Below, in pieces: positions 9,410 to 17,638 of a DNA stretch of 64,000 nt. This DNA is from Rhizobium sp. Q54 (GTDB taxonomy: Bacteria; Pseudomonadota; Alphaproteobacteria; Rhizobiales; Beijerinckiaceae): NCBI GenBank assembly GCA_945878875.1, contig CAMCUC010000001.1, positions 62,001-126,000 on the forward strand. Reading direction: 5' to 3'. The notes under the pieces are model-generated. The model saw only the letters and a list, made by a program, of their open reading frames with translations. It did not search any database and was not told where the DNA came from. Each line of letters opens with the position of its first letter. Position 1 is the first letter of the stretch. Both the position numbers and the translations under genes were made by a program.

Positions 9410-10696
9410 TTAGACCGAAGTCTGGCGGACGCCCTTTTTGGCGATGAGCGCTTCCTTGGCGCCCTCGGTGTAGCTGGCGGCGCGCGGCAGCAGCAGCGCG
9501 GCCTGGCGCACCTTGTGGTGCTCCGGGTTCACGCCGGGCGGGATCACACCCTTCTCGACCAGCGCCTTGGCGGCGCGCATCAGGCGGTGACGCGCCATGA
9601 TGATGCCGTTGTCGGTGCCGACAAGATTTTCCTTCGTGCGGTCGCAGATCGGACCCATGCTTTCCTGAAGCGAAGCGTCCTGCATGCCAATGCCTTCGAT
9701 GCCGCTGAAGGTACGCCCGGCCTTCTGGGCCTCGCGGTTCATCAGGTAATCGTTGTCCTTGTTGGCGAGCGGACGATAGGTGCCGGGCACGTATTTCACG
9801 TGAATGCCCTTGCCGTCCTTCATGGCGGCGACTTCGCCGTCGGTCAGCGGACGGGTGGGGTGGTAGTCATAGCTCCACGCCCAGCAGCTCTCGTCGTCGA
9901 TCGGAACCCAGAAATGGCCGTGCATCGGATGGTCGCCGCGCGGGGGAACGCCTGTGTAGCAGGGCATGACCCACGGCGTGATGCGCCAGTAATACTGCTC
10001 GTCCTCGGCGTTGCGACGCGCGCCAATCAAAAGGCCGCCGTCGCTCTCGGCGATTTCGAACACCGGCGACAGATCGCCAAGGTTGTACTTGTTGCCGGCT
10101 GCGCCCTTGAACAGCGGATCGTTGGCAAGATCGCCGCGATGCAGGAACGACACATGGCTCGAATCGATGCCGCCTTCCATCGCCTGCAACCAGTTGGATT
10201 CCTGAATGCGCTTGCTGGAGAACGTCTGGTTCAGCGGAACGGTGCAGAACTCGAACTCGGGTTCGGGGGGCTGCTTTTCCGGCGGACCCATATAGGTCCA
10301 GAGTACGCCGCCCTTCTCGATCAGCGGATAGGCCTTGAGCTTTACCTTCTTGGCGTAGCCTGATTCTGCGGGCTCGGAGGGCACGTCGACGCACTGGCCG
10401 TTCACGTCGAACTTCCAGCCGTGATAGGGGCAGCGCAGGCCGCATTCCTCGTTGCGGGCAAACCACAGCGACACGCCGCGATGGGCGCAGAATTCGTCGA
10501 TCAGGCCAAGGCGGCCTTCCGAATCGCGGAACGCCAGCAGGCGCTCGCCCAAAAGCTTCACGCGCACAGGCGCACAATCGGGCTCGGGCAGCTCTTCGCT
10601 GAGCAGCGCCGGCATCCAATAGCAACGAAACAAGTCGCCCATCGGCGTGCCCGGACCCGTCTGGGTCAGGTATTCGTTCTGTTCTTTTTTCAACAT
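9410..10696 (-). CDS. Aromatic ring-hydroxylating Rieske oxygenase, phthalate 4,5-dioxygenase-like alpha subunit
   Basis: MLKKEQNEYLTQTGPGTPMGDLFRCYWMPALL; Rieske CAHRG...CPYHGW; mononuclear iron motif region GGIDSSHVSFLH. Start placed at 10696 rather than the longer ORF start. Confidence 0.9.
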   Translation of the reverse strand: MLKKEQNEYLTQTGPGTPMGDLFRCYWMPALLSEELPEPDCAPVRVKLLGERLLAFRDSEGRLGLIDEFCAHRGVSLWFARNEECGLRCPYHGWKFDVNGQCVDVPSEPAESGYAKKVKLKAYPLIEKGGVLWTYMGPPEKQPPEPEFEFCTVPLNQTFSSKRIQESNWLQAMEGGIDSSHVSFLHRGDLANDPLFKGAAGNKYNLGDLSPVFEIAESDGGLLIGARRNAEDEQYYWRITPWVMPCYTGVPPRGDHPMHGHFWVPIDDESCWAWSYDYHPTRPLTDGEVAAMKDGKGIHVKYVPGTYRPLANKDNDYLMNREAQKAGRTFSGIEGIGMQDASLQESMGPICDRTKENLVGTDNGIIMARHRLMRAAKALVEKGVIPPGVNPEHHKVRQAALLLPRAASYTEGAKEALIAKKGVRQTSV

Positions 10697-10812
10697 GGCT
10701 TTCGCTCCCTGAAACTCAGCCCAAAACCTTTGCAGCAGACCCCTGAAGATACCGCGCCGGAGCGCGTTGACCAGCGAGCCGGGGCTTGCTAAATCACCTT
10801 CGGGTTCCTGCA

Positions 10813-10831
10813 TGCGGAACGGCGTTCCGCA
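10813..10831. promoter_or_regulatory. Candidate operator palindrome in the divergent oxygenase/ferredoxin intergenic region
   Basis: TGCGGAAC-GGC-GTTCCGCA, perfect 8-bp arms, 3-bp spacer, between divergent starts at 10696(-) and 10895(+). Confidence 0.5.
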
Positions 10832-10894
10832 GTCGCTGGATCAGGATTTATAGCGCTCCGGCTGGGGCGTCAACGACAAGGACGCAAGAAGACC

Positions 10895-11200
10895 ATGTCC
10901 AAGATTGAACTGTGCAAGACCGGCGACGTCGATGAGGGCGCAGCCATCAAGGTTGAAACGGGCGATCTGAGCCTGGCGGTGTTCAACCTGAACGGCGCTT
11001 TCTATGTTCTGGACGACACCTGTTCGCATGGCCCGGGATCGCTTTCGGAAGGCCCGATCCACGGCGACGTGATCGAGTGCGATTTTCACAACGGCTCGTT
11101 CAACATCAAGACCGGCGAAGTCGTCGATCCGCCGTGCATGATTCCGCAAAAGACCTACAAGGTGATCGTCGAGAACGACACCGTGTTTATCGAAGAGTGA
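10895..11200 (+). CDS. Rieske [2Fe-2S] ferredoxin of a non-heme iron oxygenase
   Basis: DDTCSHGPGSLSEGPIHGDVIECDFHNGSFNIKTGEV: CxH...CxxH Rieske ligands. Confidence 0.92.
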   Translation: MSKIELCKTGDVDEGAAIKVETGDLSLAVFNLNGAFYVLDDTCSHGPGSLSEGPIHGDVIECDFHNGSFNIKTGEVVDPPCMIPQKTYKVIVENDTVFIEE

Positions 11201-11202
11201 AC

Positions 11203-12066
11203 ATGAGCGCGGCGCGCGAATCAGGACAAGAGCTTGCAACAGCGGAAACCGCTGGTGCGCAGGCTCCTCTTGACCCCGTGCGCGCCGAAAGAAACGGCCC
11301 GCAACGGCTCTCGTCCGTAGCCACAGCGGTGCGCCTGCTGAAAACCTTCAGCGAGGGCGAGGCGGAGATCGGCGTCACCACTTTGTCCAAGCGCCTTGGC
11401 GTGGCCAAAAGCACGGTCTACCGTCTTGCCTCGACTTTGGTCGCCGAGGGCATGCTTGAGCAGAACCGCGAGAACGACAAATACCGGCTCGGGCTGGCGC
11501 TGTTTGGGCTTGGCGCTCTGGTGCGCCAGCGCATGAACGTCTCGACGGAGGCGCGCCCGCACATCTTCGCGCTGCGCGAGGCCACCAACGAGACCGTGCA
11601 TCTGGCCGTGCCCGAGGGCGCGCAGATCATTTATGTCTATGATCTGGAAAGCACGCAGGCGATCCGCCAGCGCGCCAACCTTGGCGAGCGTAAACCAGCC
11701 TTTTGTTCTGCCGAGGGGCGCGCGATGCTGGCCTTCGCCGATTCTCAAACGGTGGACCTCGTCATCGCCGCCGGGCTGGTGGCGCGCACGCCGCGCACGG
11801 ACGTTAATCCCCGCAATCTTGTCCGCGCGCTTGAGCAAGTGCGCGCGCAAGGGTATGCGATGGAGGATGAGCAAAGCGAGATGGGCATGCGCTCGCTGGC
11901 GGCGCCGATTCGCGATTCTGAAGGTCGCGTCGTCGCGGCCGTGGGCATCGCCGGCCCGATGCAGCGCCTGAGCGACGAGGCCATTGCGCGCTTTGCGCCT
12001 CTGGTCGTCAACACGGCCAACGTCATTTCCGCCCGTCTGGGATTTCGATCCCCGGCGGCTTTCTAA
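11203..12066 (+). CDS. IclR-family transcriptional regulator
   Basis: RLSSVATAVRLLKTFSEGEAEIGVTTLSKRLGVAKSTVYRLASTLVAEGMLEQ wHTH and IclR effector domain. Confidence 0.93.
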   Translation: MSAARESGQELATAETAGAQAPLDPVRAERNGPQRLSSVATAVRLLKTFSEGEAEIGVTTLSKRLGVAKSTVYRLASTLVAEGMLEQNRENDKYRLGLALFGLGALVRQRMNVSTEARPHIFALREATNETVHLAVPEGAQIIYVYDLESTQAIRQRANLGERKPAFCSAEGRAMLAFADSQTVDLVIAAGLVARTPRTDVNPRNLVRALEQVRAQGYAMEDEQSEMGMRSLAAPIRDSEGRVVAAVGIAGPMQRLSDEAIARFAPLVVNTANVISARLGFRSPAAF

Positions 12067-12099
12067 ACCCTGCGGGCACACAAGCGAGCGTTACGCGAC

Positions 12100-13110
12100 A
12101 TGGCAAAGATCACTATCATCAAGTCCGACATCGTCTACGATTGCGTTTCTGACACGATTACGCGCGCAGCGACGCGTGCGGGACTGGGCTTTCCCTATGA
12201 ATGCAACGTCGGCGAATGCGGCAATTGCCGCTTTGAGCTGATTGAGGGCGAAGTCTCGTACCTGCGTGAAAATCCGCCCGCGATTACCGAGCGCGACGCC
12301 GAGCGCAAACGATATCTGGGCTGCCAGGCCGTGCCGCATGGCGATTGCACGATCAAAGTGCCGCTGCGCGATCATTACAAGAGCAAGCACCTGCCGAAAA
12401 AGACACGCGGGGTGCTGACGGAAGCCATCGACATTACGCACGACATTCGCGAGTTCCGCTTCAAGCTGTCCGAGCCCGCGAAGTTTCTGGCCGGTCAATA
12501 CGGCCTCATCTCCGCGCCTGGCGTTGAAGGCGCGCGCGCCTATTCCATGAGCAACACGGGCGAGACCGGCGAGGAATGGCATTTCCAGATTCGCCGCGTG
12601 CCCAACGGCCGCGCCACCGGCTCGCTGTTTGACGGCATGAAGATCGGCGACAGCCTCGATCTCGACGGCCCCTATGGCATGGCCTATCTGCGCGAGGACG
12701 CCCCGCGCGACATCCTGTGCCTTGGCGGCGGCTCGGGCCTCTCGCCCATGGTGTCGATCTCGCGCGCAGCCGCCCACAGCGCTGCGCTTGCCGGCCAAAA
12801 TATCTATTTCGTTTATGGCGGGCGCACGCCGCGCGACATTTGCGGCGAGGAATTTCTGCGCGAACTGCCCGGCTTTGGCGAGCGCATCCATTACACGCCG
12901 GTGATCTCGATGGTGGACGATCCCACGTCAGCGGGATGGACCGGCAAGACCGGCTTTGTGCATGACGTGGCCGAAGAAATGTTCGGCGAAAAGCTCGCCA
13001 ATTTTGAAGTGTACTTTGCCGGCCCGCCGCTGATGGCTCAATCGGTGACGAAAATGCTCATCAAGGCGAAAGTGCCCGGCTCGCAGATGCATTTCGACCA
13101 GTTCTATTGA
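12100..13110 (+). CDS. Oxygenase reductase: N-terminal plant-type 2Fe-2S plus FAD/NAD(P) domain
   Basis: GFPYECNVGECGNCRFELIEGE...RYLGCQA 2Fe-2S motif; ARAYSMSNT flavin and LCLGGGSGLSPMVSI NAD-binding motifs. Confidence 0.92.
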   Translation: MAKITIIKSDIVYDCVSDTITRAATRAGLGFPYECNVGECGNCRFELIEGEVSYLRENPPAITERDAERKRYLGCQAVPHGDCTIKVPLRDHYKSKHLPKKTRGVLTEAIDITHDIREFRFKLSEPAKFLAGQYGLISAPGVEGARAYSMSNTGETGEEWHFQIRRVPNGRATGSLFDGMKIGDSLDLDGPYGMAYLREDAPRDILCLGGGSGLSPMVSISRAAAHSAALAGQNIYFVYGGRTPRDICGEEFLRELPGFGERIHYTPVISMVDDPTSAGWTGKTGFVHDVAEEMFGEKLANFEVYFAGPPLMAQSVTKMLIKAKVPGSQMHFDQFY

Positions 13111-13172
13111 GAGCAGGCGCTCAAAAGCGCTCTAACGAAACTATCAAAAAAGACGATCAAAAGGAAACGCCC

Positions 13173-14159
13173 ATGTCCAAACTGAATATGACTTTGGCCT
13201 GCTGGAATTATGATCGCACGCGCGCGATTCAGGACGGCTCGGTCAAGCCCGACGGCATCGACATCAATTATCTCGATCTGCCAGTGGAGGAGACCTTCTT
13301 CCGCATGGCCCGCCATCAGGAATTCGACGCGTCAGAAATGTCGCTGTCGTCCTACACCGTGTCGTTGCATCGCGAGAAGCCGCCGTTCATTGCGATCCCG
13401 GTATTTCCCTCGCGCTTCTTTCGCCATTCCTGCATTTATGTGAACGCAAAATCGGGCATTCGCGAACCCAAAGATTTGATAGGCAAGAAGATCGGCGTGC
13501 CCGAATTCCAGATGACGGCGCCGGTGTGGATTCGCGGCATCTTGTCGGATCATTACGGCGTGCCGGTGGACAGCGTTCACTATTACACCGGTGGCGAGGA
13601 AGAGCCGGGCCGCCCGGAGAAGATGAAGCTCGACCTGCCGTCCCACATCAAGGTGACGCCGATTGGGCCTGAGCAGACGCTGGCGCAAATGCTGCGCGAT
13701 GGCGAAATCGACGCCTTCCACACCGCCCGCAAGCCCTCGACCTACGACGGCGTGAACGTGAAGCGGCTGTTTGAAGATTATCGCCCGGTTGAGCTGGATT
13801 ATTACCGCAAGACGAAAATCTTCCCGATGATGCACACGGTCGCGATCCGCCGCGACGTGTACGAAGCCAATCGCTGGGTCGCGCAATCGCTGCTCAAAGC
13901 GTTCGTTGAAGCCAAGCGCCGCACCTATGAAGATTTGAAGGAAACGGCGGCGCTGAAATCCATGGTGCCGTGGCTGGTGGCCGACTTCGAGGAAGCGCAG
14001 CGCGAAATGGGCGCCGATTACTGGTCATACGGGCTTGAGCCCAATTACACCCAGCTTGAGACGTTCCTGCGCTATCATTTCGAGTGCGGACTCTCGAAGC
14101 GGCTCTTGAAGCCAGAAGAGCTGTTTGCGCCCGAGACGCTGGAGTCTTTCAAGATTTGA
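13173..14159 (+). CDS. 4,5-dihydroxyphthalate decarboxylase-like / ABC substrate-binding-fold protein
   Basis: MSKLNMTLACWNYDRTRAIQDGSVKPDGIDINYLDLPVEETFFRMARHQEFDASEMSLSSY; family shared by Pht5 and SBP-fold proteins. Confidence 0.75.
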   Translation: MSKLNMTLACWNYDRTRAIQDGSVKPDGIDINYLDLPVEETFFRMARHQEFDASEMSLSSYTVSLHREKPPFIAIPVFPSRFFRHSCIYVNAKSGIREPKDLIGKKIGVPEFQMTAPVWIRGILSDHYGVPVDSVHYYTGGEEEPGRPEKMKLDLPSHIKVTPIGPEQTLAQMLRDGEIDAFHTARKPSTYDGVNVKRLFEDYRPVELDYYRKTKIFPMMHTVAIRRDVYEANRWVAQSLLKAFVEAKRRTYEDLKETAALKSMVPWLVADFEEAQREMGADYWSYGLEPNYTQLETFLRYHFECGLSKRLLKPEELFAPETLESFKI

Positions 14160-14218
14160 CAGCCACGTCATGGCGGCGACGGCCGCCATCCACGGCAAGC
14201 CGCACGATCGCTGCCTGT

Positions 14219-14250
14219 CATGGGTCCCGGCCTTCGCCGGGATGACGCAG
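14219..14250. repeat. Dispersed palindromic intergenic repeat (VIPAKAG-encoding type)
   Basis: tcatgggtcccggccttcgccgggatgacgc; the antisense ORF reads VIPAKAGTHDRQ, a common signature of this repeat class. Confidence 0.7.
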
Positions 14251-14291
14251 AGCCACACGCGGCAAAGGCCGTCACCTGCCCCTTCCCAATA

Positions 14292-14323
14292 AAAACGCCG
14301 CGGATTTTCATCCGCGGCGTTTT
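14292..14323. terminator. Bidirectional rho-independent terminator between convergent genes
   Basis: AAAACGCCGCGGAT-TTTC-ATCCGCGGCGTTTT, A-tract and T-tract on either side. Confidence 0.85.
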
Positions 14324-14344
14324 GCTTTTCAAAGCTTAAAAAGC

Positions 14345-15463
14345 TCAAGCAACCTTGGGCGGCAGGGTTTCGAGTTCCTGCGCGTAGGCGGCGTCCATTT
14401 GCGGAACAAGGCCCTGCTTGCCGAGTTCTGTCGAGAACAGGTCGCGCACGAGCTTCGTCTCGTCGGCGTAATCGATCTGGTCGCCGCCGATGCGACGGCT
14501 GATCCACGCCTTGGGCACGCCCTGCGCGTTACGGATCGACACGACTTCATGCTTGAACGCCAGATAGCGAGCAGGCGTTGCGCCGGTGTTGAAGTGCTGG
14601 TGGAACCACATGTTCGGCGGCACGATCATGGTGCCCACTTCCCAATCGTAGCGCTTGGGCTCTTCGCCTTCCGCCCACATCAGCGAATAGCCTTCGCCGG
14701 ACAGGATGATGACGTGCGCTCCGGGGCCGTGGCAATGGCCCTTCTTGTAGGTGCCTACCGGGAATTGCGAAATGTGGCTGTTCATCGAGCCCTTCGCCAT
14801 GTTGAAGCGGATGTGACCGCCGCCGGCGCCGCGCTCCTTGGCCGAGATCAGCGGCAGGTTCACCGCGTCCGGCACGAAGTTCGTCTCCAGCAGAAGGCCC
14901 TTCTGCTCGCCCTTGTTGGAGAAGTAATCGGGCTCGCCCGCAAAGCGCGACTTGAAATCGTGCGCGGTGTTGAAGACGAAGCTGGTGTCTTCATACAGGT
15001 TCATCACCGGGGGCGCGTTGGTGACGGACACGAAGCGCGCAGCCTCGGAGCCCGAGCCATTGAAGTGCTGGTGCCAGGCGTTCAGCGGAATGGCGAACAG
15101 CGCGCCGGCTTTCCATTCGAACGTGATCTTCTGGCCCGCGTCGTTCCACACGCTGGTGGAGCCGCGGCCTTCAAGCACGAGAACCATTTCTTCAAAAAGC
15201 TGGCGCCGCGGCTCAAGCTTCTTGCCCGGCGCGATTTCGCACACGTAGCAATCGTTCGAGGTGCGCGAGGCTTCGTGGTTGATGTAGACGCCCTTGCCGC
15301 CGCGACGGGCCCACGGCTTCAACTCAACGGTGCGCAGGTTCTGCACGTAAAGAGCGGGGATGATGTCCAGACCCTCATTGCGCACCCAGCGCAGATAAGG
15401 CGTGTCCTTTTCGGTCGCGAATTTCTTGGCGAGATCGTCCGATACAATTGCGTCCTTGGCCAT
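14345..15463 (-). CDS. Bicupin protein (cupin copy 1)
   Basis: Two cupin-like barrels: LFEEMVLVLEGRGSTSVWND...NAWHQHFN and GHCHGPGAHVIILSGEGYSLMW...NMWFHQHFN. Confidence 0.85.
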   Translation of the reverse strand: MAKDAIVSDDLAKKFATEKDTPYLRWVRNEGLDIIPALYVQNLRTVELKPWARRGGKGVYINHEASRTSNDCYVCEIAPGKKLEPRRQLFEEMVLVLEGRGSTSVWNDAGQKITFEWKAGALFAIPLNAWHQHFNGSGSEAARFVSVTNAPPVMNLYEDTSFVFNTAHDFKSRFAGEPDYFSNKGEQKGLLLETNFVPDAVNLPLISAKERGAGGGHIRFNMAKGSMNSHISQFPVGTYKKGHCHGPGAHVIILSGEGYSLMWAEGEEPKRYDWEVGTMIVPPNMWFHQHFNTGATPARYLAFKHEVVSIRNAQGVPKAWISRRIGGDQIDYADETKLVRDLFSTELGKQGLVPQMDAAYAQELETLPPKVA

Positions 15464-15624
15464 CGTTTTCTCCGGTTGGTTTTTGTTGAGCCGGCCCTTG
15501 GGAGGCCGGCATGATTTCGGGGCGTGGCCCGGGAAGACTCAGGCCCTGCATTTCAGGGCCTGTTCTAAGACCTTTGGCCAGTGTTTCGCAAGCGTTGAGG
15601 CTTAACGCAAAAAGCGCCTGCGGC

Positions 15625-17376
15625 TTATTTGTGCTCGTGCCCGTGCGAATGGCTGTGTCCATGCGCGTGATCGTGAGAATGGCCGTGTGCATGGCCGTGG
15701 CTCGCGCCCTCTTCCTGCTCGCGATGGTGAATAATCTCTTTCGCACGCGGGCCGCGCGGGTCTTCATTGAAGACAAGCGACTTGATCGTGACTGGAACTG
15801 TGAACGAGGGCACGCGCACCTTGCCAAGGTCGATGTAATCAAAGTCCATCAGCATCACGCCGTCGATGACGAGGATCTCGCTGGCGACCCCGCAATCCTC
15901 GCGGATGACTGCTCCAAGCGTCTGCGCCACGTCGCCGTCGAGCATGACGTAAATCGGCTTTCCGGCGGCGATGCGATCAGCCAGCCCCTCGACCACGCCT
16001 TTCGCAAAGCCAAGCACGCGATCATAGGCGGGCGGGCCGCTCCAGCGCAGAGCCAGCGCGATTTCCGACTCTGCGTCCTCGACCTCAAACGCCTTGCGAT
16101 GGCTGCGGATCGCGGCGCCAAGCGCCTTGGCGTCCACCTCATCTCCAGCCTCAAACGGAGGCTGAAGCACTTGCAGGTTACGACGCGGCAACAGCGCGCC
16201 AGGGTTTGAAATATAGCTGGTGTTGCCCGACAGCTGCACGCTGTATTCGGACGCGCCCAACGCCGTGGCGCGGATGCATTCGCGCGCGGGCAGAAGCGCC
16301 CACGGGAAGCGGCCAGCCGCCACTTTGCGAGCAATCGCGGCGCCCAGACGCTTGCCCATGTCGCCAAAATCGCGCGGCTCGCGGTCGTAGACATATTCGG
16401 CGACGCCGCCCGAAAACATCATGCCGCCGAGATCGCCAAAATCCATCAGCGGATCGGTGAGGTAGAGATGCTCGACGTCGTGCGGAATCGGGCGCGTCAC
16501 CAGCGCATTCACCAGCGTTTCGGCCATACCGTCGGCCACCTTGTCGAGATCGGCCTCCGAAACAGAATCGCCAAGGCGCCAGTCAAAACCGGCGCGCCGC
16601 GCATGGGTTCGGCCAGCCGGATCAAGCCGCACGATCTTGCCGCCTTCCGTTACCTGCAGACGCCCGCCAATGTGCACGGCGGCTGTGGCGATGACTTTGC
16701 CGCCCTCGATCAGGCCGAGCTTGGTGGTGCCGCCGCCAATGTCGACGTTGAGCACGCGCCGCCCTGTATCGAGCGAGGCTTGAGCGGCGCCGGAACCGTA
16801 AGCGGCCAGCATGGATTCCATGTGGTGGCCTGCGGTGGCGCAAACGAAATCGCCTCCAGCTTCGGCAACCAGCGCCGAGATGGATTGCGCGTTCTCGCGT
16901 CGCAACGCCTCGCCGGTGAGAATCACGGCGCCGGTGTCCACGTCTTCCTTGTTAAGGCCAGCCTCGCGGTAAGCGTCGGCGATGATGGCGCGCAGCTTCT
17001 CGTCGTCGATCCGCGTTTCGCTGGAATAGGGCGTGAGCGAGACCGGAGACAGATAGAGCTGATCGCGCGAGACGACGTAATAGCGGCTGGTGAGGTCTTC
17101 CGAGAGACGGCGTAGATGGATTTTCGAGAAAATGATCTGCGTGCCCGATGAGCCGATGTCGATGCCAACGCTCTTGAGCGTGACATTATCCTGCTGCCAG
17201 AGCGGATTGTCCTCAATCGGGCCGTCGTACTGAAACTCGTCGTGCTCGTGATCAGCGTCTTCGTCATGCTCGTGAAAAAGCACCTGGCCGGCGTGCTCGG
17301 TCATGGTGTGGGCGGCGACGGCCTTGATGGCGTCCTCGATTTTTGTTCCCGATTTCTTGTCGTTATCGCTGGCCAT
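15625..17376 (-). CDS. EutA-like reactivating-factor family ASKHA ATPase (copy 1) with N- and C-terminal His-rich segments
   Basis: KSVGIDIGSSGTQIIFSKIHLRRL, VLNVDIGGGTTKLGLIEGGKV, MMFSGGVAEYVY; termini HEHDEDADHEHDE and HGHAHGHSHDHAHGHSHSHGHEHK. Confidence 0.85.
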   Translation of the reverse strand: MASDNDKKSGTKIEDAIKAVAAHTMTEHAGQVLFHEHDEDADHEHDEFQYDGPIEDNPLWQQDNVTLKSVGIDIGSSGTQIIFSKIHLRRLSEDLTSRYYVVSRDQLYLSPVSLTPYSSETRIDDEKLRAIIADAYREAGLNKEDVDTGAVILTGEALRRENAQSISALVAEAGGDFVCATAGHHMESMLAAYGSGAAQASLDTGRRVLNVDIGGGTTKLGLIEGGKVIATAAVHIGGRLQVTEGGKIVRLDPAGRTHARRAGFDWRLGDSVSEADLDKVADGMAETLVNALVTRPIPHDVEHLYLTDPLMDFGDLGGMMFSGGVAEYVYDREPRDFGDMGKRLGAAIARKVAAGRFPWALLPARECIRATALGASEYSVQLSGNTSYISNPGALLPRRNLQVLQPPFEAGDEVDAKALGAAIRSHRKAFEVEDAESEIALALRWSGPPAYDRVLGFAKGVVEGLADRIAAGKPIYVMLDGDVAQTLGAVIREDCGVASEILVIDGVMLMDFDYIDLGKVRVPSFTVPVTIKSLVFNEDPRGPRAKEIIHHREQEEGASHGHAHGHSHDHAHGHSHSHGHEHK

Positions 17377-17480
17377 TATTCGCCCTTCTGTCGTTCAAGC
17401 GCTGTCGTCCCGTTGCGTCGGCGTTCCGGCATGTGAATGCGGCGCGACGCTTGGCTTCCACGTCGCCCACCATCCGCGCG

Positions 17481-17542
17481 CTGTCAACTGTTTGGCGCAG
17501 ATTCCTGCTCTCTCAAGTTTTCCTGCGCTCTCAAGTTGACAG
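17481..17542. promoter_or_regulatory. Candidate regulatory repeat cluster in the divergent EutA-1/cupin-2 promoter
   Basis: CTGTCAACT ... AGTTGACAG inverted repeat flanking two tandem 18-mers TTCCTG(C/C)TCTCTCAAGTT / TTCCTGCGCTCTCAAGTT (one mismatch). Confidence 0.45.
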
Positions 17543-17638
17543 GGCACGGCCTTTGGCTGATTTACCAAGGCAAGCGCCGTCTGGCGCCGTAAGGAACACG
17601 CAGGCGTCAAGCCGCGACCGCCCCACATGGAGGATACA

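Noticed and set aside
9284-10363. Long plus-strand ORF antisense to the Rieske oxygenase (359 aa)
   Set aside because: Composition is Arg/His/Ala-rich as expected for an antisense reading frame in GC-rich DNA; the opposite frame has clear Rieske motifs.
14025-14507. Minus ORF with VIPAKAGTHDRQ
   Set aside because: Spurious translation through a dispersed palindromic intergenic repeat and a terminator.
14399-15514. 371-aa plus-strand ORF antisense to cupin 1
   Set aside because: Low-complexity antisense translation; the minus frame has paired cupin motifs.
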